Source of the DNA: an uncultured Bacteroidales bacterium
GTDB lineage: Bacteria; Bacteroidota; Bacteroidia; Bacteroidales; Muribaculaceae
Length of the DNA stretch: 64,000 nt
Reading direction: 5' to 3'
Assembly: GCA_902768435.1 (NCBI GenBank)
Contig: CACXLJ010000005.1
Span: forward strand, 1-64,000
Part shown: one piece after another, positions 1-6,608 of the stretch
How the letters are laid out: each line of letters begins with the position of its first letter
How positions within the stretch are numbered: position 1 is the first letter of the stretch
The notes under the pieces: generated by a model
The model's input: only the letters and a program-made list of their open reading frames with translations
What the model was told of the DNA's origin: nothing
Databases searched by the model: none
Made by a program: the position numbers and the translations under genes

Positions 1-96
<96 letters not shown>

Positions 97-107
97 TAAT
101 TTGGAAA

Positions 108-135
108 GGCTCTGGAGTTTACTCCAGGGCCTTTT
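108..135 (+). terminator. Intrinsic terminator after 5S rRNA
   Basis: A GGCTCTGGAG / CTCCAGGGCC stem with a short loop is followed by a T run. It sits 12 bases after the 5S gene and probably ends the rRNA operon. Confidence 0.85.
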
Positions 136-200
136 CTGTTTAACGGCACAGGTGACCAGCGCTGCCGCTATTGTGCAGTGCCATCGGCGTGGTACCACGC

Positions 201-240
201 CAGATGGTACGATTTAGTGGGAGAGTAGGTAACCGCCCCC
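201..240 (+). pseudogene. 5S rRNA 3' fragment (duplicate remnant)
   Basis: The segment repeats the end of the intact 5S: GATGGTAC, a diverged stretch, then 21 bases matching the intact 3' end through AGTAGGTAACCGCC. No 5S 5' half precedes it. It carries its own terminator directly downstream. It is best read as a remnant of a duplicated 5S-plus-terminator unit that lost its front half; I infer no function. Confidence 0.75.
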
Positions 241-247
241 TAAACCG

Positions 248-277
248 AGAGGAGTCAGCAATGGCTCCTCTTTTTTG
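248..277 (+). terminator. Intrinsic terminator after the 5S remnant
   Basis: Ten base pairs (AGAGGAGTCA against TGGCTCCTCT, two G-U or similar pairs) close a GCAA tetraloop and lead into six T residues. Keeping a good terminator behind a broken 5S copy suggests a tandem duplication of the operon end. Confidence 0.8.
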
Positions 278-354
278 TGCCCTGGATGGCAGCGAGGTGG
301 CGGTCGCCACAGGTGGCGCCCCTACAGTGAGCCTTGAAGATAGCCGTCCTGGCC

Positions 355-456
355 GCTCTAGTAGCGCTAGATGTTCTAGTTTTTCTAGTAGCTCTAGCTG
401 CTCATTTGGTGGCGCTAGATAATCTAGAAGATCTAGAGGAACTAGAAATTCTAGAA
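355..456. repeat. CTAG array with exact 9-base phasing
   Basis: CTAG begins at 358, 367, 376, 385, 394, then after one 12-base interruption at 415, 424, 433, 442 and 451. This gives ten CTAGs in two blocks of five with spacing exactly 9 in each block. The five bases between cores vary from unit to unit, so this is not a clean tandem duplication. CTAG is normally one of the rarest tetramers in bacterial DNA. No credible gene overlaps it. The rest of 278-521 shows nothing I can name. Confidence 0.9.
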
Positions 457-521
457 TTGCGGGGTGCTGAGCAAACTGCTAGTGTTGCTGGGAGCTCCTC
501 GATAGTGCGATAGACACAAGA

Positions 522-546
522 AACCCTGGAGGGTGATTCCAGGGTT
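522..546. terminator. Convergent or bidirectional terminator hairpin
   Basis: AACCCTGGA and TCCAGGGTT form a perfect nine-pair stem with a seven-base loop. T-rich sequence follows on the minus strand, so it probably ends the minus-strand meaB operon. It may also catch read-through from the rRNA operon. Confidence 0.7.
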
Positions 547-639
547 CCTTGTTATTAAGTTTTCTGGTTGCTTCAGTGAGCGCACTTCGGGGTACCAGCA
601 TCCCACTTTTAAATAGATCAAGTGCTCAGGTTGCTTGGG

Positions 640-1107
640 TTACTTCTCTTCGAAGTAGAATTCCATGCTGAGCATCTCAAGCGGCCGGTCGAGTGCGATG
701 GCGGTAAAGGGCACCATGGTGTAACTGGTCTTCTCGCCCTTATCCACTTTGTAGTTGAATATCACGGCATTACCGTTCTCTAGCACGCTCTCGGGATACA
801 TGCTCACCACGCGGTTGGTCTCAGGCAGAATGACCGCCAGCACAAACTGCGTCTTGAAGTTCACTGGGGTGGGGGTTCCGTTGGTGCCCATCACGGCAGC
901 CTCGCCAAAGATGTTGCGGAACTCCTCCTCGCTGGTGATGATTTTGCGTTCTATCTTCTTCACCTTGTGTGTGTTAACCACATAGTAGTTGTGCAGCTCA
1001 GTAAACCCTATGGGATAGGCTTTGGCCATCACTTTCCGGGATATGGAGCACTGCGTGATCATGAGCAGCGCAGCGGCGCATGCGACGATTGCGAGTAGTT
1101 TCTTCAT
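640..1107 (-). CDS. Small exported lipoprotein, function unknown
   Basis: A 155-residue protein. The N-terminus is a signal sequence with a hydrophobic stretch (LLAIVACAAALLMI) ending in TQC at residue 20, a plausible but weak lipobox. The remainder has alternating hydrophobic strands. The segment around FKTQFVLAVILPET loosely resembles small PrcB-like periplasmic domains of Bacteroidetes, which I cannot confirm. It starts 8 bases after meaB ends, so it is probably the last gene of that operon. No catalytic motif is visible. Confidence 0.7.
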   Translation of the reverse strand: MKKLLAIVACAAALLMITQCSISRKVMAKAYPIGFTELHNYYVVNTHKVKKIERKIITSEEEFRNIFGEAAVMGTNGTPTPVNFKTQFVLAVILPETNRVVSMYPESVLENGNAVIFNYKVDKGEKTSYTMVPFTAIALDRPLEMLSMEFYFEEK

Positions 1108-1115
1108 AGTTTATG

Positions 1116-2261
1116 CTATTTTTTGATGATGTTGTCGTAGTAGAACTTGAGCACATCGCTTGCGGCCACAAACGACGACTGCTTGCTGTCGAGCACCATC
1201 TCTTGCTTCACCTGCAGCAGGCGCTCAATCTCGGGATCGTTGTAGAAACGCGACTTAAGTTGCTCGTTGATAGTCTCATACATCCAGTATTTCTCTTGCT
1301 GGCGGCGGCGCTCCTCGAAGTAGCCGTTGCCGTGCACAAACTCGAAATAATCGTCAACAATCTTCCACAGCTTGTCGATGTTCAGGTTGTAGTAGCCCGA
1401 GTAGGTGGTCACCTGTGGCAGGAAACCGCTGGGAGGCACGGGATAGAGGTGCAGCGCGTTGCGGAATTCCAGCGCCTGGCGATTGGCGCGGTCCACATTG
1501 TCGCCGTCGGCCTTGTTGATGCCAATGGCATCGGCCATCTCCATAATGCCACGCTTGATGCCCTGCAGCTCGTCGCCTGCGCCTGCAATCTGGATGAGCA
1601 GGAAGAAGTCCACCATCGAGTGCACAGCCGTCTCGCTCTGGCCCACACCCACAGTTTCAACGAATATGTTGTTGTAGCCGGCAGCCTCGCACAGCATGAT
1701 GGTCTCGCGCGTTTTGCGGGCCACACCGCCCAGCGAACCGGCCGAAGGTGAAGGGCGAATGAAGGCTCGCGGATGCACCGAGAGCTGCTCCATGCGCGTT
1801 TTGTCGCCCAGAATGGAGCCCTTGGAGCGCTCGCTCGACGGGTCGATGGCCAGCACCGCCAGTTTGTCGGTTTCGCAGCGGTTCAGCACATAGGTGCCAA
1901 ACACATCGATCGAGGTGCTCTTGCCCGCTCCTGGCACGCCTGTGATGCCAATGCGGCGACTGTTGCCCGTGTGCGGCAGGCATTTCTCGATCACCTCCTG
2001 CGCAATCGCCTGGTGCTCGGTAGCAAGGCTCTCGACGAGCGTCACCGCCTGTCCCAGCACCGTGGTGTTTCCTTTCAGGATGCCCTCCACATAGTCGTTC
2101 ACGGTGAGTTGCGGGCGTTTCTTGCGTTTCTTGATATAGGGGCTCACAATGGGTGGCTGCTCCACTCCCGCATTCACTTGCAGTCCAGTGTATTGCTTGT
2201 CGTTTTCGGGGTGTTGCATAGTCACCGCTTTGCTGTGTTTCTTGATTTCCTGGTTGCTCAT
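1116..2261 (-). CDS. meaB: Methylmalonyl-CoA mutase-associated GTPase MeaB
   Basis: A 381-residue G3E-family GTPase. The Walker A motif GVPGAGKST lies at residues 108-116, followed by DPSSERSKGSILGDKTRM and ETVGVGQSE, which are family signatures; NKADGD supplies the base-specificity motif. MeaB protects and gates the B12-dependent methylmalonyl-CoA mutase used in succinate/propionate metabolism. The mutase subunits are not in this window. The first 50 residues form a charged extension ending in a KKRKKRP patch, longer than in many homologues. It lies 21 bases after the DUF1573 gene in an apparent four-gene minus-strand operon. Confidence 0.95.
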   Translation of the reverse strand: MSNQEIKKHSKAVTMQHPENDKQYTGLQVNAGVEQPPIVSPYIKKRKKRPQLTVNDYVEGILKGNTTVLGQAVTLVESLATEHQAIAQEVIEKCLPHTGNSRRIGITGVPGAGKSTSIDVFGTYVLNRCETDKLAVLAIDPSSERSKGSILGDKTRMEQLSVHPRAFIRPSPSAGSLGGVARKTRETIMLCEAAGYNNIFVETVGVGQSETAVHSMVDFFLLIQIAGAGDELQGIKRGIMEMADAIGINKADGDNVDRANRQALEFRNALHLYPVPPSGFLPQVTTYSGYYNLNIDKLWKIVDDYFEFVHGNGYFEERRRQQEKYWMYETINEQLKSRFYNDPEIERLLQVKQEMVLDSKQSSFVAASDVLKFYYDNIIKK

Positions 2262-2282
2262 ATCTTAGTTAAGTGTTTTCAT

Positions 2283-3371
2283 TTATTTCTGGTTCAATCC
2301 CACCAACCTCACCGTCTGTCGTGGCCGATAGGGGTCGTTGGTAATCACGGTGAGTGTGGTGTTGAGCACCGCTTCCTGCAGGCCGTTCACCGTCACGCTG
2401 ATGGTCGCTTTCTTGCCCTTTTTCACCGTCAGCATGTCGGCCTGCGCCGTGATGTGCCCGTCGGGGATGTAGAGCCGCCTGATCACGAGGTCGCGTTTCC
2501 CTTCGTTCTTGATGGTGAGCGTGCTCGTGGCCGCCTCGTTGTGGGTCAGCGTGCCAAAGTCCAGCTTGTCGGTCGAGAACACTGCCTCGGGGGCTTCGCG
2601 CCGCTCCTTGTCGCTCAGCCGTGTGAAGTCCTCCTTCACCTGTGCCATGACGGTGAACGGCATGGTGCTGATGGCGGTAGAGTCGGCCAGCGGAAAGGTC
2701 TCGATGGCGATTGTGTCGGTGTTCAGGCCCCAGAGTGGCGCTTTCCACGAGTCGTAGAATAGCGAGATGGTCACCAGTTTGCCCGGAATGATGGTGTCGG
2801 GCAATGCCCTCGCGGTGATGTGTGCGGGCAGTCCCGTGATGCGTGCCCGCATGGGCTCTTGGGCGGTGTTGTAGCCCGTGAAGTAGGCCTCTCGCCAGCG
2901 CCCTTTGGTCACCTCGCCCAGCGGCAGGCTGTTATGAGTGAATCTGATGGCTCCGTCGCCATAGGGGTATTTTTCGTCAACGCTCTCGGGCGAACCTATC
3001 ACGATGCCTTTCACCACAATCACCGATTTGCGTGGCGTGGTGTTGGAGTACACCAGCACATCTTTCTGGAATTCACCAGGAATGTTGCGTGAGTAGAAAC
3101 TCAGTTGCACCGCTGCCGTGTCGCCAGGGGCGATGGGCGTGCGCGGATACTCGGCCACAGTGCAGCCGCACGAGGGCCGCACCTGCGTGATCACCAGCGG
3201 TTCGTTGCCCGTGTTCACAAAGGGCATCAGGCAGTCGACCTTTTTCAGCGTGTCGCTGAAGCTGCCGTAGTCGTGCACCGTCTTGAGCCAAGTGAGTTCG
3301 GGCTGCGCCCATGCCGTGCACCCCAGGAGCATCATGACCATGAAGGCGAAGCAGAATCTTTTAGAGGACAT
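2283..3371 (-). CDS. Exported DUF1573 protein with two Ig-like repeats
   Basis: I chose the ATG at 3371 (MSSKRFCFAF) over an upstream GTG because it gives a normal signal peptide ending at AWAQ. The N-terminal DUF1573 domain has the hallmark NTGNEPLVI and SCGCT segments. A second such module near the C-terminus (FSTDKLDFGTL, IKNEGKRDLVI) lacks the CGC cysteines. DUF1573 proteins are abundant exported beta-sandwich proteins of Bacteroidetes with unknown role. A shorter paralogue lies directly upstream in the same operon. Confidence 0.88.
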   Translation of the reverse strand: MSSKRFCFAFMVMMLLGCTAWAQPELTWLKTVHDYGSFSDTLKKVDCLMPFVNTGNEPLVITQVRPSCGCTVAEYPRTPIAPGDTAAVQLSFYSRNIPGEFQKDVLVYSNTTPRKSVIVVKGIVIGSPESVDEKYPYGDGAIRFTHNSLPLGEVTKGRWREAYFTGYNTAQEPMRARITGLPAHITARALPDTIIPGKLVTISLFYDSWKAPLWGLNTDTIAIETFPLADSTAISTMPFTVMAQVKEDFTRLSDKERREAPEAVFSTDKLDFGTLTHNEAATSTLTIKNEGKRDLVIRRLYIPDGHITAQADMLTVKKGKKATISVTVNGLQEAVLNTTLTVITNDPYRPRQTVRLVGLNQK

Positions 3372-3412
3372 AAACGGTTGCACTAAAACTGATTACGATT
3401 TATTTGTCAAGA

Positions 3413-3817
3413 CTATTTCTTCTCGCGTTTGGCAGGGATGATGGTACCCTGAATTTGCAGCACCGAGCGTGGCTCGCGGCCATTGGTTTTCACCTTGACG
3501 GTCTTCTTGAACGCTCCAGCGCGCCCTATGGGGCTGAAGGTCACCTTGATGGTCCCCTTCTTGCCAGGCTTGATGGGCTTGGTGGGATATTCGGGCCGGG
3601 TGCAGCCGCACGATGCAGTCACATTAGTGAGAATCAGTGGCTTATTTCCGGTGTTGGTGAATTCAAACTTATGTGTCACAGGACCTTTCGATTCCTTGAT
3701 GGTGCCAAAGTTGTAGGAGATTTCCTTGAAGGTGATCTCGGCATAGTCATTGTCCTGAGCCTCTGTCGTCAGTGTCATGGCGAGCAACAGCAGCATCGTG
3801 TTTATAAGTCGTTTCAT
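3413..3817 (-). CDS. Exported single-domain DUF1573 protein
   Basis: A 134-residue protein with a signal peptide (LLLLAMTLTTEA) and one DUF1573 domain: FNFGTI-type entry strand, TNTGNKPLILTNV, ASCGCTRPEYP and a basic C-terminal end. It is the first gene of the minus-strand operon that continues into the larger DUF1573 gene and meaB. The conserved Cys-Gly-Cys suggests metal or disulphide chemistry, but no biochemical role is established for the family. Confidence 0.88.
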   Translation of the reverse strand: MKRLINTMLLLLAMTLTTEAQDNDYAEITFKEISYNFGTIKESKGPVTHKFEFTNTGNKPLILTNVTASCGCTRPEYPTKPIKPGKKGTIKVTFSPIGRAGAFKKTVKVKTNGREPRSVLQIQGTIIPAKREKK

Positions 3818-3844
3818 TGCAATGCGGTTTTTTTAGTTAGAATG

Positions 3845-3852
3845 CAAATATA
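3845..3852 (-). promoter_or_regulatory. Putative -7 box for the DUF1573-meaB operon
   Basis: The minus strand reads TATATTTG, a match to the Bacteroidetes TAnnTTTG element, 28 bases before the first ATG. No clear -33 TTTG is visible. Confidence 0.55.
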
Positions 3853-3904
3853 CAATAAAGTTTACACATTAGTTCGATTTTATCGTTTTTTAATGATTCA
3901 TCCG

Positions 3905-4060
3905 CCCCCTCTCCACCCTCAACCCTCACCCCTCAACCTTCAACCCTCAACTCTAAACTCTCACCCCTCAACCGCGATCCCTGCTCGCCTCTCCACCCTC
4001 AACTCTCCACCCTCAACCCTCAACTCTCAACCCTCAACCGCGAGCCCTGCTCGCCTCTCC
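3905..4060. repeat. Degenerate 7-base CCCTCAA minisatellite with two embedded 24-base copies
   Basis: The gap is filled by variants of the heptamer CCCTCAA / ACTCTCA. Two near-identical 24-base blocks containing CGCGA(T/G)CCCTGCTCGC lie at 3971-3994 and 4037-4060 and can fold as GCGAG/CTCGC hairpins. The array stops six bases before the tcdA -33 element. Open frames across it are repeat artefacts. Confidence 0.85.
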
Positions 4061-4066
4061 TCGCAA

Positions 4067-4098
4067 TTTGCTCATTCGGCCCGAAATGCTTACCTTTG
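4067..4098 (+). promoter_or_regulatory. Bacteroidetes-type promoter of tcdA
   Basis: TTTG at 4067-4070, exactly 20 bases, then TACCTTTG at 4091-4098. This is a textbook match to the -33/-7 pattern of the primary Bacteroidetes sigma factor. It leaves a leader of about 20 bases. Confidence 0.82.
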
Positions 4099-4124
4099 TG
4101 GTGTAACAACACAACGCATTGCCT

Positions 4125-4841
4125 ATGCCCGACCAGTTTTCCCGTACCCGCATGCTGCTCGGCACGCCAGCCATGGAGGTGCTCGCGCGCAGCCGTGTCG
4201 CCGTCTTCGGCGTGGGCGGCGTGGGTGGCTATGTGGTCGAAGCCTTGGCCCGCAGCGGCGTCGGAGCCCTCGACCTCATCGATAACGACAAGGTCACCAT
4301 CACCAACCTCAACCGCCAGATCATCGCCCTCATAAGTACCCTCGGCCAGTATAAGGTGGATGTGGCGGCCGAGCGCATCCACGACATCAACCCCCAGTGC
4401 CAGGTGCGCACCCACAAACTCTTCTACCGCGTGTGCAATGCCGACGAACTCGACCTCACCCCCTACGACTATGTCGTCGACTGCATCGACACCGTCAGCG
4501 CCAAAAAGGAGATTGTTCGCCGATGCACCCGCTTGGGCATACCCTTCATCTGCAGCATGGGCGCCGCCAACAAGTTCAACCCCATGGCGTTCCGCGTGTG
4601 CGACGTCAGCAAGACCAAGAACGACCCCCTCGCCAAGGTGCTCCGCAAACAGTTGCGCCGCGAGGGCATCAACCACTTCAAGTGCGTCTGCAGCGACGAG
4701 TTGCCCACCGAACCCCTTGAGCCCGTGATCGAAAACGAACAGTATGTCCCCGCCAGCAACGCCTATGTCCCCGCAGCCGCCGGCCTCCTCATCGCCAGCC
4801 AAGTCATCCACGACCTCCTCCATCCCACCACCACCGAGTAA
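4125..4841 (+). CDS. tcdA: tRNA threonylcarbamoyladenosine dehydratase (TcdA/ThiF family)
   Basis: A 238-residue E1-like enzyme. The ATP-binding loop VFGVGGVGGYVVE is near residue 30, followed by LIDNDKVTITNLNRQ, the adenylate-binding signature of the ThiF/MoeB/HesA fold. DYVVDCIDTVSAKKEIV and a C-terminal CVCSDELPTEP segment fit TcdA, which cyclises t6A37 in tRNAs to ct6A. I prefer ATG 4125 over the in-frame TTG at 4119. MoeB or ThiF are less likely because no molybdopterin or thiamine genes are near and the length suits TcdA. It is a single-gene unit with its own promoter and terminator. Confidence 0.92.
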   Translation: MPDQFSRTRMLLGTPAMEVLARSRVAVFGVGGVGGYVVEALARSGVGALDLIDNDKVTITNLNRQIIALISTLGQYKVDVAAERIHDINPQCQVRTHKLFYRVCNADELDLTPYDYVVDCIDTVSAKKEIVRRCTRLGIPFICSMGAANKFNPMAFRVCDVSKTKNDPLAKVLRKQLRREGINHFKCVCSDELPTEPLEPVIENEQYVPASNAYVPAAAGLLIASQVIHDLLHPTTTE

Positions 4842-4938
4842 TCTTCCCTCACACATAGTCGCTTTTTTGTTTGGTGCCAATCGTTCTCTCACAAAGCGCG
4901 GACTGGTTTTTGTCCCACAAAGGGGCTGGCACGCTAAG

Positions 4939-4962
4939 CCGCGCGGTGCGCGGTTCTTTTTT
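4939..4962 (+). terminator. Terminator downstream of tcdA
   Basis: CCGCGC and GCGCGG pair around a three-base loop and are followed by TTCTTTTTT. Confidence 0.75.
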
Positions 4963-5021
4963 AGACAGAAGGACAAAAGGAGAAAAAAGACAGAAGAACA
5001 AAAGGACAGAAGATTTTTGAG
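4957..5021. repeat. A/G-rich AGACAGAAG element
   Basis: The phrase TTTTTTAGACAGAAG starts a purine-rich stretch in which GACAGAAG recurs three times. The same 15 bases occur after another plus-strand gene near 27217. This looks like a decayed intergenic repeat family; no gene is present. Confidence 0.5.
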
Positions 5022-5056
5022 GGATGGCGGGGATGGGTGGAACTTTTGAGACGGCG

Positions 5057-5200
5057 GGGAAAGCTGGGAAAGGCGGGAATTCGGGGAAAGCTGGGAAAGG
5101 CGGGAAATTGTGGAAAGTTGGGAATTCTGGGAAAGCTGGGAAAGTTGGGAAAACTGGGAATTCTGGGAAAACTGGGAATTCTGGGAAATTGTGGAATTGG
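5057..5200. repeat. 9-base GGGAAAGCT minisatellite, 16 units
   Basis: Sixteen consecutive 9-base units fill 144 bases. GGGAA or TGGAA opens nearly every unit, while the last four bases drift (AGCT, AGGC, TTCT, AACT, ATTG). The frame stays open in several directions because the period is a multiple of three, but composition shows no coding character. Confidence 0.9.
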
Positions 5201-5233
5201 CTGATTGACAGATGATTGAAAAATTTTGGTAGA

Positions 5234-5302
5234 ACGAAGGTGGTATGAAAACGGTGACGAAGGTGGTATGATGGCATTGACGAAAGTGGTATGATAGTCC
5301 TC
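5234..5302. repeat. Three 23-base direct repeats (core ACGAAGGTGGTATGA)
   Basis: The 15-base core starts at 5234, 5257 and 5280, giving an exact 23-base period (the third copy has one change). A weaker match, ACGAATATGGTATGC, lies at 5346. The eight-base gaps differ. The block lies 300 bases ahead of the restriction-like operon and could be a protein-binding array; that is inference. Confidence 0.75.
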
Positions 5303-5374
5303 CACGAATTTCCACAAATGAATCGTGAATTGAATGGATGACGACACGAATATGGTATGCATCTTTTCAGGAGT

Positions 5375-5403
5375 AAAGATGGTCGAGATCGGCCATCTTT
5401 TTT
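5375..5403 (+). terminator. Intrinsic terminator with no gene before it
   Basis: AAAGATGG and CCATCTTT pair, with three further inner pairs around an AGAT loop, then a T run to 5403. No coding region ends here, so it may close an untranslated RNA that includes the 23-base repeats or act as insulation ahead of the island. Confidence 0.65.
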
Positions 5404-5449
5404 GAGAACGGGGAATGGATATAGTGGGTGTTGACATGGGGGAAATAAA

Positions 5450-5477
5450 GTTTTGAGTTGAGGGTTGAGAGTTGAGT
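5450..5477. repeat. 7-base GTTGAGN array, four units
   Basis: Four heptamers (GTTTTGA, GTTGAGG, GTTGAGA, GTTGAGT) occur in register. They are the reverse complement of the CTCAACC unit seen at 3905-4060, so the two arrays belong to one sequence family. Confidence 0.7.
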
Positions 5478-5582
5478 TCGTGGGGGCGAAGATAGGGGAA
5501 ATGGAGCGTGGGTAATAGTTCAAAAACACATAAATAAAGAAGATAAAGGAGGGGAATAGAAGGTTTTTTCGAGGGAATTTTG

Positions 5583-5590
5583 TAAATTTG
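5583..5590 (+). promoter_or_regulatory. -7 box directly ahead of the island operon
   Basis: TAAATTTG fits TAnnTTTG and ends only seven bases before the ATG at 5598. If it is used, the transcript would start at or within a few bases of the start codon, giving a leaderless or near-leaderless message. No convincing TTTG is present 20 bases upstream. Confidence 0.5.
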
Positions 5591-5597
5591 CGATATT

Positions 5598-6605
5598 ATG
5601 AGGAATTATGATTTAAATATTAATACCATTGACATTAGTGAAGATGATTTACTTAACTTGGGTGACGGAATTTTGGAAACTTTGCTGAAGGACCGCACAA
5701 CAGGTGGCAATATCATCTTGGCTTGCAATGATTATGAAAGCTTAGGTGATGGTTTTTCGTTTGACAATGAAATAACGATAGAAAAAATCACTGGAAAGTA
5801 TAATCAACTCATTCAGCCACGCATTGCAAAAGAGAAAAATGACCAACGCCAGCGTTCACGGAATATGGCCGAGGTTTTCACACCCTCTTGGATATGCAAT
5901 GCACAAAACAACCTTGTTGACAATGCTTGGTTTGGTCGCGAAAATGTTTTTAACACTGAGGTGAACGAGAGCGACACCCATGGCTGGATAACAAAAACCG
6001 AACCTGTCACCGTTTTTCCTGATGGAAAAGACTGGAGGGCTTATGTGAAAGAGCCACGCATGGAAATCACTTGTGGCGAGGCTCCATATCTGGCGAGCAG
6101 GTATGACACAACCACAGGCGAACTCATTCCTGTGAACAAGCGCATAGGCCTGCTTGACCGCAAATTACGGCTGGTACATGAGAACACGCCTACTGAACGC
6201 AAGAAAAGAAATATTGAGCTTTGGCGCAACTGGGTATTAAGGGCATATCAGTCGACCTATGGTTTTGAATGGCAGGGCGATAACCTTTTACTCGCCCGCG
6301 AAGCCATGCTGATAACTTATGTTGAGTATTATAACCATAAGTGGAATGCCATGCCCGACACCTCGGCCTTGAAAAAGATTGCCGAAGTGATTTCATGGAA
6401 TATCTGGCAAATGGATGGGCTCACTTATGGCATCCCTGGCTCTGAACCCAAAGAAAAAATGGCTATTCCAGAACAGCAAGGCGTTATTTTTGAAGAAACC
6501 GTGCAAATCTCTCCCTGCGAGCGCTTGTGCCGCGTTATGGAGTGGACATCTTGTGAACCGCTGAAAGGCAAAGAAATGATTTTCAAGGAACTATTAAAAC
6601 AATAA
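5598..6605 (+). CDS. DNA methylase-like subunit lacking the catalytic NPPY motif
   Basis: A 335-residue protein, first gene of the island operon. AEVFTPSWICNAQNNLVD (residues 91-108) resembles motif X of Eco57I-like N6-adenine methylases. MEITCGEAPYLASRYD (from 155) occupies the motif I position, with CGEAP in place of the usual acidic-CGSG. FEWQGDNLLLARE (from 223) resembles the helix following motif III. No (N/D/S)PP(Y/F) motif IV can be found, so it is probably not catalytic alone. It may be a recognition or dimerisation partner for the next gene, whose ATG lies four bases after this stop. GC is clearly lower than in flanking housekeeping genes. Similar proteins are often labelled restriction endonuclease subunit M; its exact role is unknown to me. 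Confidence 0.8.
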   Translation: MRNYDLNINTIDISEDDLLNLGDGILETLLKDRTTGGNIILACNDYESLGDGFSFDNEITIEKITGKYNQLIQPRIAKEKNDQRQRSRNMAEVFTPSWICNAQNNLVDNAWFGRENVFNTEVNESDTHGWITKTEPVTVFPDGKDWRAYVKEPRMEITCGEAPYLASRYDTTTGELIPVNKRIGLLDRKLRLVHENTPTERKKRNIELWRNWVLRAYQSTYGFEWQGDNLLLAREAMLITYVEYYNHKWNAMPDTSALKKIAEVISWNIWQMDGLTYGIPGSEPKEKMAIPEQQGVIFEETVQISPCERLCRVMEWTSCEPLKGKEMIFKELLKQ

Positions 6606-6608
6606 CAT

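Noticed and set aside
171..422. 83-codon Ser-rich open frame
   Set aside because: It begins in the 5S remnant and is a by-product of the CTAG array.
5234..5302. Possible CRISPR array
   Set aside because: Only three 15-base cores with eight-base gaps; spacers are far too short.
4020..5315. Long minus-strand open frame of 431 codons
   Set aside because: It is antisense to tcdA and continues through minisatellites whose period keeps frames open; no domain or start signal supports it.
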